DNA of 64,000 nt from CAMYOC01 sp963704875 (lineage in GTDB: Bacteria > Pseudomonadota > Gammaproteobacteria > Steroidobacterales > XN24), in the NCBI GenBank assembly GCA_963704875.1, contig CAVPIA010000008.1, positions 806,001-870,000 of the forward strand. Direction: 5' to 3'. Below the pieces are notes generated by a model, which searched no databases, was not told the DNA's origin, and saw nothing but the letters and a program-made list of their open reading frames with translations. Below are positions 16,661 to 26,245 of this stretch, in pieces (within the stretch, counting starts at the first letter, position 1; each line of letters opens with the position of its first letter). Made by a program: the position numbers and the translations under genes.

Positions 16661-18604
16661 ATGCGCGCCTGTTTCCTGATCCTGTTGCTCGTCTGGTCGA
16701 TGCGCGCACCCCCTGCAGGGGCAAGCGTTGCGCCGGTCACCCGCGAAGTCCAGCGTGAGGCGTTTATCGCGGCGCGGCCGGCCGCTGAGGCCGGCCGCTG
16801 GCAAGACGTAGAACCCTTCCTCGAGATCCTGCAGGACTATCCGTTGTTGCCGGACCTGCGTGCCGCCTGGCTAAACAAGCGCCTCGGCACCGGCACAGAC
16901 CAGGAGACGGCGGATTTTCTGCAACGTTATCCGGACCTCGGCTTTAGTAGCAGCCTGCGCATGAGCTGGACCCTGTCGCTGGCAAAGCGCCAGCGCTGGC
17001 AGGCGTTTCTGGATCTCTATAAGAGCTACTACGCGGACCGGGGCGACACCAATCTCGATTGCCTGGCTTTGCGAGCGCAGATCAATACCGGCCGCGGCAC
17101 GCAGATCACCAATCAGGCGCTGGCAATCTGGCTTTATCCGTTTAGCCGACCGAAAGCATGCGACCCGGTACTTGCCTGGCTGGAACAACAGGAACTGATC
17201 ACCCCGGATCGCCGCCGGCAGCGGATCGATCTGGCGCTGGAGGCTGGCCAGGTTCAGTTGGCGCGATACCTTGCCCGGCCGCTGGGCCCGGATGATCAGG
17301 CCAGGATCGACCGCTGGTCGAAAATGCGGGCCAACCCGGCGCGCGAGCTTGCGCTGGCAGAGCGCATCCCGGATACGCCGGAGAACAGGCGACTGCTGGC
17401 CTATGGTATCGGGCGCCTGGCGTCCCAGAACCCCGAGTCGGCCCGGCAGTTATGGCCGAGCTTCGCCGCCTTCGGATTTGAGCCGGGTGAGGATCTGCAG
17501 CTGCAGCGCCGGATCGCGCTCGGGCTGGCCAGAAATTTCTTGCCTGGCGGCCGCAGCGCGATTGAGCAGCAGGCGGCTATCGACGACGATCCGCTGGTCG
17601 CGCAATGGCGTGTCCGACTAGCGCTCAGGGACCTCGACTGGCCCGTGGTACTGACAGCGATCGAACAACTGCCGCCAGACACCCGCAATGACACCAACTG
17701 GGGTTACTGGCGCGGCCGGGCCTTGCAGGAAAGCGGCGCGCAAGAAGCCGGCGGGGAGCATTTCCAGCAACTCGCCGACGAGCGGGGCTACTACTCTTTT
17801 CTGTCCGCAGATCATCTGAATTTGCCATACGCGTGGTCGGATGAGCCGACACCCGTTGAAGAACCGCTCATTGCCCGGATCGCAGCGCAGACAGAATTCG
17901 TCCGCCTGCAGGAACTGTTTATGACCGGGATGCACAGTCGCGCGCGGACGGAATGGAAGCAGGCGATCTCGCAACTGCCGCCCGACTGGCGCGATCAGGC
18001 AGCGATCCTTGCGCTGCGCTGGGGCGGATACTCCAGCGCGATCTCGACCGCGGCCCGCAGCGGGCAGACCAACGACCTGGCGCTGCGCTATCCGCTGCCA
18101 TGGAGAGCTGAGTTCGAGCGCCTGAGTCAGATTGCACGCATCGACCCTGCGCTGGCCTACGGCGTCGCTCGCAGCGAAAGCCTGTTTATGCCGGATGTGG
18201 CCTCCGCAGCAGGTGCCATCGGGCTGATGCAATTGATGCCCGGCACCGGCAAGGAAACGGCGGCCCAGGCGCGAATCCCCTGGCGCGGCTGGCACAGCCT
18301 CACCGATCCGCAGACCAATATCACGCTGGGCACACAATATCTGGCGAAAATGCTGGACCGTTTCGACAACAACCCGGTGCTGGCGACCGCGGCTTACAAC
18401 GCGGGGCCCAACCGCGTACGCGCCTGGCTGCCGAGCGCGGAGCCGATGCCGGCGGATGTCTGGGTGGACTCGATCCCGTTCCGGGAAACCCGCGGCTATG
18501 TGCGGCGGGTGCTGGCCAGCGACGTGGTATTTGACTGGCGGATCAACGGGAGCGCGCGACCGATCTCCGATCGCATGCCGCCGGTGACCGCGACACAGGA
18601 CTAG
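16661..18604 (+). CDS. slt: Soluble lytic murein transglycosylase (Slt70-type)
   Basis: A 647-aa periplasmic enzyme that cleaves the MurNAc-GlcNAc bond of peptidoglycan, producing 1,6-anhydro ends. The N-terminus (CFLILLLVWSMRAPPAGA) is a signal peptide. The long middle is the alpha-helical U/L superhelix of Slt70. The catalytic SLT domain at about residues 495-630 has the glutamate in ARSESLFMPDVASAAGAIGLMQLMPGT-type context, followed by NITLGTQYL and ATAAYNAGPNRVRAWL. The length is close to E. coli Slt70. Confidence 0.93.
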   Translation: MRACFLILLLVWSMRAPPAGASVAPVTREVQREAFIAARPAAEAGRWQDVEPFLEILQDYPLLPDLRAAWLNKRLGTGTDQETADFLQRYPDLGFSSSLRMSWTLSLAKRQRWQAFLDLYKSYYADRGDTNLDCLALRAQINTGRGTQITNQALAIWLYPFSRPKACDPVLAWLEQQELITPDRRRQRIDLALEAGQVQLARYLARPLGPDDQARIDRWSKMRANPARELALAERIPDTPENRRLLAYGIGRLASQNPESARQLWPSFAAFGFEPGEDLQLQRRIALGLARNFLPGGRSAIEQQAAIDDDPLVAQWRVRLALRDLDWPVVLTAIEQLPPDTRNDTNWGYWRGRALQESGAQEAGGEHFQQLADERGYYSFLSADHLNLPYAWSDEPTPVEEPLIARIAAQTEFVRLQELFMTGMHSRARTEWKQAISQLPPDWRDQAAILALRWGGYSSAISTAARSGQTNDLALRYPLPWRAEFERLSQIARIDPALAYGVARSESLFMPDVASAAGAIGLMQLMPGTGKETAAQARIPWRGWHSLTDPQTNITLGTQYLAKMLDRFDNNPVLATAAYNAGPNRVRAWLPSAEPMPADVWVDSIPFRETRGYVRRVLASDVVFDWRINGSARPISDRMPPVTATQD

Positions 18605-18709
18605 TGTCCTGTTTGCTTAGTTGGCTGACAATCCCTGATCCGGCGCCGGCGCGACTGGACTATAATGGCGGGTCCGCCCTCCGGGCTAGCGCCAACGGAA
18701 ACTCAGCTG

Positions 18710-19663
18710 ATGCGCAAGACTCTCCCACGCCTGTCCGTATTCGTGATGGGCGGCACCGGGTTTATCGGTAAGCATCTGACCGCCAGGCTGGTTCGCGCGG
18801 GTCACGATGTAACCGTGCTCACCCGCTCGCGCGCCAACCATAGGGACATGCTGGTGCTGCCGACCTTGCGCCTGATTGAAGGCGACCCATACGACGTCGA
18901 TACCGTCACCCAGGTGCTTTCGGGTTGTGATGCGGTGATCAACCTGATCGGTATTGGCAACGAATCCCGGCGCGGCAACAACAGCTTTCAACGGGCTCAC
19001 GTGGAACTGACACAGCAGCTGGTGACCGCCTGTGGCAACGCCGGCACCCGGCGCCTGGTACAGCTCAGCGCGCTCAAGGCGGATCCCGGCGGCGCCAGCG
19101 GGTTTCTCCGCACCAAAGGCAAAGCCGACGAAATCGTGCGCCAGAGCGGCCTGGACTGGACGATTCTGCAACCATCGGTGGTGTTCGGGCCGCAGGACAA
19201 ACTGATCAATCGACTGGCCAGCCTGCTGATAAGACTGCCCGTGATTCCACTGCCCCGCGCCAACGCGCGGCTGGCGCCGGTGTTTGTCGGCGATGTCGCC
19301 GAGGCTACGCTGCGTGTCGTTCGGGGACGCTCGAGTATCGGCAAGACTTACGAGTTATGTGGTCCGCGGGTTTTTTCTTTGCGCGAGATCGTGCAACTGG
19401 CGACGCAGGCCTCGGGCCGGCGGCGCTTGATCGTGCCGCTCTCGTCGAGTTCGTCGAGACTGATGTCACGCCTGCTCGAACTGGTTCCAGGCAAGCCATT
19501 TTCTCTCGACAACTATCTGACTCTGTCGGTGCACAGCATCTGCTCCAGTGGCGCACCGGGATTGCGTGACCTGGGTATCGAGCCAAACGCGTTTGAACCC
19601 TCGGTGCAGAGCCAGCTCAGACGGATGCGCAAACATCACTCGGTCCCGGACTCCGGCAACTGA
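18710..19663 (+). CDS. NAD(P)-binding SDR, complex I NDUFA9-like
   Basis: A 317-aa atypical SDR starting at the ATG at 18710 (MRKTLPRLSVFVMGGTGFIG); the upstream 15 codons lack a ribosome binding site. The Rossmann motif GGTGFIG is at about residue 14. The body matches the bacterial NDUFA9-like family (complex I NAD(P)H-binding subunit homologues), including QPSVVFGPQDKLINRLASLL. The family is often linked to quinone or respiratory-chain biology, but no complex I genes are here. It converges on the lipoprotein peptidase gene with a 28-bp overlap. Confidence 0.85.
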   Translation: MRKTLPRLSVFVMGGTGFIGKHLTARLVRAGHDVTVLTRSRANHRDMLVLPTLRLIEGDPYDVDTVTQVLSGCDAVINLIGIGNESRRGNNSFQRAHVELTQQLVTACGNAGTRRLVQLSALKADPGGASGFLRTKGKADEIVRQSGLDWTILQPSVVFGPQDKLINRLASLLIRLPVIPLPRANARLAPVFVGDVAEATLRVVRGRSSIGKTYELCGPRVFSLREIVQLATQASGRRRLIVPLSSSSSRLMSRLLELVPGKPFSLDNYLTLSVHSICSSGAPGLRDLGIEPNAFEPSVQSQLRRMRKHHSVPDSGN

Positions 19664-20724
19664 GAATCTGCCGTTGGCGATGAGATTGCGAGGAGCGCAT
19701 CCAGCTTTGCCTGACGTTGCGCAGGCGCCAGGTCGGCCAGTTCTTCGCAGGCGGCATAAAAGGCCGCAAAGTCTTCTCCGGATTGACGGAACAGGGCACG
19801 AAACGCGGGCACCAGTCGACCATAGGTCGAAACCGGCACAAATCGCGCGTTGTTGATCGGGCTTGCGAACCATCGATCGTAGCCAGCATATCCGTTCCAG
19901 CTCCGCCGCAGGGCCTGATAGCGCCGCTCCAGGCCCTCGAATTCCTGTGCCTTGAGCTGCGCCATCACGGTGTCGTCTTCGCCCCCGCGATAGATCTCCG
20001 CCAGATGCTCGCGGGTGTTGCTCAACAACAGATTGAATGCCCGCGATCGTTCCTGCTTCAGCTTGAACGCCGCATATCCGGCGGCATCACCCAGGCCTTC
20101 AAACCAGCGCGCCATCCCCAGTTCCTCGACTGCGGTCGCGAATCCTTCGTTGAACTGCGAGTCGTCCTTGACATACAGACGTTGGTGGGCCAATTCGTGG
20201 AACAGGATCGCGATCAGCTGATCGTCATCCCAGGACATCATCGTGCTCAACACCGGATCGTCGAAGCGTCCCAGGGTCGAATACGCGGCGACGCCGCCCA
20301 CATAAACGTCGAAGCCCTGGTCGGCCAGCTTGCCGGCGTAGGCGTTCGCGCCAGCCTGGGCGAAATAACCCCGATATACGACGCAGCCCGCAACCGGGAA
20401 ACACCACTGCCTGGGCTCTACAGAGAACTCGGGCGTCGCAAACACGTTCCAGACCACGTAGTCGCGGTCCAGGGCCACATAGGTCGTGTAGCTGTCGTTG
20501 TCGGGCAAATCCAGTTGTGAGCTGGCGAACTGTCGGGCCTCCAGGACCAGGGCCAGCTGACGCTGCAGATCTTCACTGGTATCCGGCGCAAGCAGCACCT
20601 CGGCTATCGGCTGGCGCTTTGACATCACATCCATATGCCCGCGGACCGCCTGACCATAGAAGCCTCCGCAGCCTGCGCTGGAAGCGATGGTCAACAACAC
20701 GATGATCGGTAGCAATAGCCGCAC
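19636..20724 (-). CDS. Putative aminopeptidase, PF10023-type lipoprotein
   Basis: A 362-aa protein with a lipoprotein signal (IASSAGC near residues 14-19) and a metallopeptidase motif HELAHQ in ILFHELAHQRLYVKDDSQFNEGFA; the downstream glutamate in NEGFATAVEE is probably the third zinc ligand. This pattern matches the family annotated as putative aminopeptidase (PF10023). It should be anchored to the outer or inner membrane facing the periplasm. Its 3' end overlaps the NDUFA9-like gene tail to tail. Confidence 0.85.
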   Translation of the reverse strand: MRLLLPIIVLLTIASSAGCGGFYGQAVRGHMDVMSKRQPIAEVLLAPDTSEDLQRQLALVLEARQFASSQLDLPDNDSYTTYVALDRDYVVWNVFATPEFSVEPRQWCFPVAGCVVYRGYFAQAGANAYAGKLADQGFDVYVGGVAAYSTLGRFDDPVLSTMMSWDDDQLIAILFHELAHQRLYVKDDSQFNEGFATAVEELGMARWFEGLGDAAGYAAFKLKQERSRAFNLLLSNTREHLAEIYRGGEDDTVMAQLKAQEFEGLERRYQALRRSWNGYAGYDRWFASPINNARFVPVSTYGRLVPAFRALFRQSGEDFAAFYAACEELADLAPAQRQAKLDALLAISSPTADSQLPESGTE

Positions 20725-20830
20725 GGCCCAACATTATCACGCCGTCAGGCAACAACACCGCCGCAAAGACCTGTCCGCCCGATGCCGGCCTCGGGCCGGA
20801 GCGGGGTCAGATTCAAGCTAGAATCGCGCC

Positions 20831-22117
20831 ATGGAAATCTATCTGGTCGGTGGCGCGGTACGCGATCGCCTGCTCGGGCACGAGCCCAGAGAGCGGGATT
20901 GGGTCGTCGTCGGCGCCAGCCCTGAGGCAATGACGGAGCAAGGCTACCGCCCGGTGGGACGGGATTTTCCCGTGTTCCTGCACCCGGAGACCGGCGAGGA
21001 GTATGCGCTGGCGCGGACCGAGCGCAAGACATCCCCCGGCTATCGGGGCTTTGTCATCCATGCTGCGCCAGACGTCACGCTGGAAGAAGACCTTCAGCGG
21101 CGGGACCTGACCATCAACGCTATCGCCCAGGATCAGCAGGGTCAGTTGATCGATCCGTTTGGCGGCAGAGCAGATCTGGAGCGACGCCTGTTGCGTCACG
21201 TGTCCGCGGCTTTCAACGAGGACCCGGTGCGGGTGTTGCGCGTCGCACGATTCGCCGCCCGGTTTGCCGGTGAGGGATTCCGGGTCGCGCCGGAGACCAT
21301 GGCGCTGATGCGGCAGATGGTCGAATCGGGGGAAGTCGACGCGCTGGTCCCGGAACGTGTCTGGCAGGAAACCGAACGCGCGCTGGGAGAATGCCGGCCG
21401 TCTGTGTATATCGAAGTGTTGCGCGAATGCGGCGCGTTGCAGCGGATATTCCCGGAACTCGATCGCCTTTTCGGTGTGCCACAACCGCCGCGCTGGCATC
21501 CGGAAGTCGATACCGGTTTGCATATGCTGCTGGTGCTGGACCAGGCGGCTCAATTGAGTGAATCGATCGCGGTCAGATTTGCCGCGCTGGTGCATGATCT
21601 GGGCAAAGGCACGACGCCGCAACATCTGCTACCCGCTCATCATGGCCATGGTGAGCGCGGCGCGAAAATTATCGGGCAACTGGCACGCCGTCTGCGCATC
21701 CCCAACGAATGCAGGGATCTGGCGCTGCTGGTGTCGCGCTATCACTGTCTCGCACATCGCGCAGCGGAGTTGCGCGCCGACACCATCCTGAAGCTGCTGG
21801 AGCGTCTGGACGCATTCCGGCGACCGCAGCGTTTTGAGGCGTTTCTCATCGCCTGCGAAGCAGATCTGCGTGGCCGCACGGGTTTTGAACACCGCGCATA
21901 CCCGCAGGCGACCTTATTGCGCGCCGCGTGTGACGCTGCATCGGCCGTAGAAGTGGATCGTAGTCCGGGACTCTCCGGAGAGGACATCGGGCGCAGGCTC
22001 AGGCAAGGCCGGCTGCAAGCTGTCACAGCGTCACGGGCGGCCCTTAAGCAGTCGGAGACGGCGTCGACGGGAGCAAGGCCAGCGGCGGACGGCAGCGATC
22101 CTCAGGCGAAAACGTAG
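20831..22117 (+). CDS. cca: Multifunctional CCA-adding tRNA nucleotidyltransferase
   Basis: Adds or repairs the 3' CCA of tRNA. The class II signature VGGAVRDRLLG is at residues 6-16, RRDLTINAIA follows, and an HD phosphohydrolase domain (LVHDLGKGTTP; PAHHGHGERG) occupies the C-terminal half, as in the multifunctional gammaproteobacterial enzyme. The metal-binding DxD of E. coli (Asp21, Asp23) reads Glu21-Arg-Asp23 here, a conservative change. The 428-aa length is normal. The 3' end overlaps uppP by 16 bp, tail to tail. Confidence 0.95.
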   Translation: MEIYLVGGAVRDRLLGHEPRERDWVVVGASPEAMTEQGYRPVGRDFPVFLHPETGEEYALARTERKTSPGYRGFVIHAAPDVTLEEDLQRRDLTINAIAQDQQGQLIDPFGGRADLERRLLRHVSAAFNEDPVRVLRVARFAARFAGEGFRVAPETMALMRQMVESGEVDALVPERVWQETERALGECRPSVYIEVLRECGALQRIFPELDRLFGVPQPPRWHPEVDTGLHMLLVLDQAAQLSESIAVRFAALVHDLGKGTTPQHLLPAHHGHGERGAKIIGQLARRLRIPNECRDLALLVSRYHCLAHRAAELRADTILKLLERLDAFRRPQRFEAFLIACEADLRGRTGFEHRAYPQATLLRAACDAASAVEVDRSPGLSGEDIGRRLRQGRLQAVTASRAALKQSETASTGARPAADGSDPQAKT

Positions 22118-22899
22118 ACGATCAGCAAGGCCAGCAATACACGATAGATCGCGAACGGCAGCATGCCGATCCGACCCAGGAAGCGAAGGAAATAGCGGAT
22201 CGTCAAATAGGCGACCACGGCCGACACCAGCGTCCCCAGACCCATGGCCACCCAGTCGGGCGCGACCGGCGCCTGCAGCAGACGTACAGTCTCCAGCATC
22301 GCCGCGGCGAAAATCACCGGTACCGCGAGCAGAAACGAAAACCTGGCGGCGGCCTCACGATCAAGACCCAGCATCAGCGCGGCAGTCATAGTGATACCTG
22401 AGCGTGAGGTGCCGGGAATCAGCGCCAGGACCTGGGCAAATCCGATCAATATCACCTCGGACCAACGCAGGCTGAACTCATTGCGCTGCCGGCGGCCCCG
22501 GATATCCGCCAGCCACAACAGGATGCCAAATCCCGCGGTTGTCGCCGCAATCAGCAACGGGGACCGTAACTCGCTCTCGACCACGTCCGCCAGCGCAAAC
22601 CCCACCAGCGCTACCGGCACGGTTCCCCAGATCACCGCCCAGGCCAGCCGGGACTCCGGCGTTGCAGCCGCGCCGCCGACCGAGCGCAACCAGGCGCCAG
22701 CCATGGCGTACAACTCGCGACGAAAATAGCCGACCACCGCAATCAGCGTCCCCAGATGGACCGCGACATCGAATGCCAGTCCCTGATCCGGCCAGCCAAG
22801 AAAGCGCGGCACCAGCACCAGGTGTCCGGAACTGGAAATCGGCAGGAACTCGGTAAAGCCCTGCAGCACAGCCAGCCAGATAGCATGAATCAGATCCAT
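22102..22899 (-). CDS. uppP: Undecaprenyl-diphosphatase UppP (BacA)
   Basis: A 265-aa polytopic membrane enzyme that recycles undecaprenyl pyrophosphate to the monophosphate carrier for cell-wall synthesis; it also confers bacitracin resistance. The hallmark motifs GFTEFLPISSSGHLVL (near residue 14) and PGTSRSGITMTAALMLGL (near residue 165) are both intact, and about eight membrane segments are visible. The start is 7 bp after the MidA stop, so the two are probably cotranscribed. Confidence 0.96.
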   Translation of the reverse strand: MDLIHAIWLAVLQGFTEFLPISSSGHLVLVPRFLGWPDQGLAFDVAVHLGTLIAVVGYFRRELYAMAGAWLRSVGGAAATPESRLAWAVIWGTVPVALVGFALADVVESELRSPLLIAATTAGFGILLWLADIRGRRQRNEFSLRWSEVILIGFAQVLALIPGTSRSGITMTAALMLGLDREAAARFSFLLAVPVIFAAAMLETVRLLQAPVAPDWVAMGLGTLVSAVVAYLTIRYFLRFLGRIGMLPFAIYRVLLALLIVYVFA

Positions 22900-22906
22900 A
22901 TGGGTG

Positions 22907-24097
22907 CTAAAGGGAGCCCGAAAGATCAGCGCCGGTCAAGCCCGGGCACTGGCCGTCCCAGCCCCGGCTAAAGCCCATTACCTTGAAGCGCTCTCCCATC
23001 TCGCCCGGCAGTGTCAGCCACCGGACCTGACGCGCCTGGTCAATGCTTTCGCGCGGGCGGTCTCCAACCGGTCCGCTGAGCATGCTGTCGAGACCGGAGC
23101 CCAGCAGAAACGCCGCCTGAGTCACGAATCCGTCCAGGGTCAGCCCTTGGTCCTGAGCCGCCTCGGCGACCGCGGTGAAATCAACCCAGGCAGTGATGTC
23201 CTGAAGACCCGGCAAGAAAAACGGGTCGGCGTGAACCCTATGCCGGTAATGGCACAGCAGGGTGCCGTCGCTCCGTTGCGGATGATACAGCTGCCGTCTG
23301 GGCAGGCCGTAGTCGATCAGCAGCAACAAACCCTGATCCAGGGCACTGGCGACGCTGGCGATCCATGCAGGCAGCGAAGGATGCCACTCTGAACGAAAGC
23401 CGGGCGCCAGCGCTTCGCCGAGCGCGGCCTCAATTAAAGACTGCTGTGCCAGCAAGGCCGGGTCCGACGGCTGCGGCTGCCAGTCGAAGCACCCGCCACG
23501 CTGGATGACGCCGAGATATTCGATGCCGTTGTCGCCGACCTGGAAGCGCTCGCAGGGCAAGGCGTCCATCACTTCGTTGGCCACAATCACGCCACGCAGG
23601 CGGTCGGGCATGTGCTCCAGCCAATGAACTCTTTCCGCCAGCCCCGGCACCCGCTCCGCCAGGATTTGTTGTTGCCGCTGACGCAGATCAGCGCTTGGCT
23701 CAAGGATCAGATACCGCGCCGGCAGCGCGCCGAGCCGATCGAGCTCCAGCATCAGATCGGCGGCCATTGCGCCGGAGCCCGCCCCGAGTTCGAGAATCTC
23801 GCTCGGGCCAGACAGCGAATCAATCACCGGCGCGCAGTTGCGCGCCAGACAGCGGGCGAACAACGGTGAAATCTCCGGGGCGGTGACAAAGTCACCGGCG
23901 GGCCCGAATTTCGCCGCACCCGCGCTGTAATAACCCAGACCCGGGGCGTACAGGGCCAGATCCATAAAGCGGCTGAAGCGTAGCGCGCCGCCTGCGGCAT
24001 CGATCCTGCTCACAATCAGTGCAGTCAGCGCCTGGCTGTGCGCCAGCGCTGGCGCATCAGCTTGCGGCATTGCGTCCGGGTGCGGGTCAACGGCCAT
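22907..24097 (-). CDS. SAM-dependent methyltransferase, MidA/NDUFAF7 family
   Basis: A 396-aa protein of the MidA/NDUFAF7 family; the mitochondrial member methylates an arginine of complex I subunit NDUFS2, while bacterial targets are uncertain. Visible features are FMDLALYAPGLGYYSAG, FGPAGDFVTAPEISPLFARCLA, the SAM-binding ILELGAGSGAMAADLM and VIVANEVMDALPCERF. The start ATG faces the divergent folM gene at 60 bp. It shares a likely transcript with uppP. Confidence 0.9.
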   Translation of the reverse strand: MAVDPHPDAMPQADAPALAHSQALTALIVSRIDAAGGALRFSRFMDLALYAPGLGYYSAGAAKFGPAGDFVTAPEISPLFARCLARNCAPVIDSLSGPSEILELGAGSGAMAADLMLELDRLGALPARYLILEPSADLRQRQQQILAERVPGLAERVHWLEHMPDRLRGVIVANEVMDALPCERFQVGDNGIEYLGVIQRGGCFDWQPQPSDPALLAQQSLIEAALGEALAPGFRSEWHPSLPAWIASVASALDQGLLLLIDYGLPRRQLYHPQRSDGTLLCHYRHRVHADPFFLPGLQDITAWVDFTAVAEAAQDQGLTLDGFVTQAAFLLGSGLDSMLSGPVGDRPRESIDQARQVRWLTLPGEMGERFKVMGFSRGWDGQCPGLTGADLSGSL

Positions 24098-24156
24098 GGC
24101 GAAGTATCATTACACTCTCGATTCACCGGCCGCTGGCCGACGCAGCAGGAATCCTA

Positions 24157-24915
24157 ATGGCAGCGAAGCATTCCCACCACCCCGGCGAAGACAAAGTGGT
24201 ACTGATCACCGGCAGTGCCAGGCGGATCGGGGCCGCGCTTGTGCGCGGTCTGCATCGGGACGGGTATCGGGTCGTGATCCATTACCGGGAGTCCGCGGTT
24301 GCCGCGAACGCGCTGCGCGATGAGCTCAATCAGCTGCGTCCTGACAGTGCCGCCGCAATCCGGGCCGATCTGGGGGAGTCCGACCGGCTGCCGGCACTGA
24401 TCGAGGACGCCTGTGGTTTTTTTGACGGCCTCGATGTGTTGATCAACAACGCCTCGAGCTTCTACCCGACGCCGATCGGCAAGATCACGGAAATCGACTG
24501 GGCGGACCTGATGGGCAGCAATCTGAAAGCGCCTTTGTTTCTGTGTCAGGCCGCCGCGCCGATGCTGCGCGAACGGCATGGCGCAATCATCAACATGGTC
24601 GACATCTATGCCCGGAGACCGCTACCTGATCACCCCGTCTACAGCGCTGCCAAAGCAGGGCTGGCTGCGCTTACCCTGGCGCTGGCACGGGATCTCGCGC
24701 CGGAAGTCAGGGTCAATGGCATCGCGCCCGGCCCGATTCTGTGGCCGGAATCAGGCGGCGACAGCGCCGCGAAGCAGCAGGTTCTGGCAGAGACCTGTCT
24801 GGGCCGGATCGGTGATCCGGACGATATTGTTGACTGCGCCCGATACCTGCTGGGCGCCGGCTTCGTCACCGGCCAGATTATCGCGGTCGATGGCGGCCGC
24901 GGTCTGGGCTGGTAA
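24157..24915 (+). CDS. folM: Pteridine reductase FolM-like SDR
   Basis: A 252-aa classical SDR starting at the ATG at 24157; the longer reading from 24019 overlaps the divergent MidA gene and lacks SDR similarity. The cofactor motif reads TGSARRIGAAL, where the arginines are characteristic of pteridine reductases, followed by NNAS and YSAAKAG (Tyr-Lys catalytic pair). FolM reduces dihydromonapterin and dihydrofolate with NADPH. The nearby folB and folK genes support a pterin role. Confidence 0.87.
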   Translation: MAAKHSHHPGEDKVVLITGSARRIGAALVRGLHRDGYRVVIHYRESAVAANALRDELNQLRPDSAAAIRADLGESDRLPALIEDACGFFDGLDVLINNASSFYPTPIGKITEIDWADLMGSNLKAPLFLCQAAAPMLRERHGAIINMVDIYARRPLPDHPVYSAAKAGLAALTLALARDLAPEVRVNGIAPGPILWPESGGDSAAKQQVLAETCLGRIGDPDDIVDCARYLLGAGFVTGQIIAVDGGRGLGW

Positions 24916-24935
24916 GGATCAGAAAGCGCTTGCGG

Positions 24936-26243
24936 TCAATCCGCCTGGTACAGACGCCAGGCACCCGGTGCGCTGTCTTCTGAAGGTTCAGGAGCGGCCT
25001 TCATGCTGGCGGCGGCGGGTACGCTGCAGCGGCCGTTTTCCAGGAAATGCAGCACCTCGGACAAGGACGCTTCCGCAGGATCACCCAATAAACGATCAAG
25101 ATCATCGTTTGCCGGGCAATCAGGCACAAATCCGTCGAAATAGTCGCTTTCGCCCTGCGCGTTGGTGAGGCGGAATGAAATTGGCCTCAGGGTCTTCTCA
25201 CAGAAGTTATAGCCGAGCTGTCCGACCGGCTTGCCAAAGGTATCCGCACCGATCAGCACCACCTGCAGATACGGACGCAAGGCGTTGATCACCAGTTCGC
25301 TGGCCGAAGCCGAGGCGCCGGTAACGATAAAAAACACCCGCTGCAGATCCAGCGCGCGCAAGCGATCCCTGAACAGCACCGTCTGATTGCGGAAGCTATT
25401 GTTGGCGTTGTATTCCAGGCTGTACTGCACCTGGTTCTGGGTGATCTCGCCGCCGATCAGATTGGCCAGCACCTCCGATACCGATAGCAAGCCGCCACCG
25501 TTGTAACGCAGGTCTACCACCAGCTCATCCACGCCGGCCGCACCCAGGGTCGCGAACGCTGCGTCGAGATCGGCAACCGCCGGCTCGACAAAATTGCGGA
25601 ACAACAGATAGCCGATCGGACCGGTGACTGTGTCCAGCACTTCCACTGCTGACACTGGCGGGATAGTGACAACCGCCTTCTCGAACACGTCGGTGAATTC
25701 CTCGCCGGCGACGTTTTGCCAGGAAAGCTCAACGGTCACGCCGACTTCATTGGGGCCCAGCGACGCGCTGAAGCCCTCGTCGGCCAGCACCTCGGCAATC
25801 GGCCGCCCGTCGACAGCGGTAATCCGGTCACCCCGGACCAGACCGCCGGCATCTGCCGGACTGCCTTCGAACACATCGGTAATCCGCTGCTCGCCTGGAA
25901 CGCGACTCGCGCTGCTGAACCCAATCAGACCGACGACCTGCCCCTGACCAAAAAATGCATCGTCCGCGGCAGTCGAAGTGATATAGCTAAACCGGTCCTG
26001 GGCAACCTTGAGCGCCTCCAGCGTCGCCGTCGGAGAGGCATAGTCGCTGGCGCTGATCTGCGGTAATTCATCATTCCACAGATAGATATCCTGCATCACG
26101 TCGATCACGAACTGATTCTGCCCGACGACGGTGCAATTCGCCGGCTGAGCGATTGAACCGCCCGAAGAACCGCCGCAGCCGGCGATCATGACAAGCAGCG
26201 CGGTCAGGGTCAGGAGGATGGCTTGTCGTGCTCTGATATTCAT
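24936..26243 (-). CDS. S41-family (C-terminal processing type) lipoprotein peptidase
   Basis: A 435-aa protein beginning at the ATG at 26243, giving a lipoprotein signal ending in MIAGC, with a Gly/Ser linker after it. A PDZ-like segment (GGLVRGDRITAVDGRPI) precedes an S41 protease domain. The catalytic serine lies in TGASASASELVINALRP and the lysine in GADTFGKPVGQ. The family includes Ctp/tricorn-like proteases. It starts 3 bp after the folK stop, so it is probably transcribed with folB-folK although unrelated in function. Confidence 0.88.
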   Translation of the reverse strand: MNIRARQAILLTLTALLVMIAGCGGSSGGSIAQPANCTVVGQNQFVIDVMQDIYLWNDELPQISASDYASPTATLEALKVAQDRFSYITSTAADDAFFGQGQVVGLIGFSSASRVPGEQRITDVFEGSPADAGGLVRGDRITAVDGRPIAEVLADEGFSASLGPNEVGVTVELSWQNVAGEEFTDVFEKAVVTIPPVSAVEVLDTVTGPIGYLLFRNFVEPAVADLDAAFATLGAAGVDELVVDLRYNGGGLLSVSEVLANLIGGEITQNQVQYSLEYNANNSFRNQTVLFRDRLRALDLQRVFFIVTGASASASELVINALRPYLQVVLIGADTFGKPVGQLGYNFCEKTLRPISFRLTNAQGESDYFDGFVPDCPANDDLDRLLGDPAEASLSEVLHFLENGRCSVPAAASMKAAPEPSEDSAPGAWRLYQAD

Positions 26244-26245
26244 AT

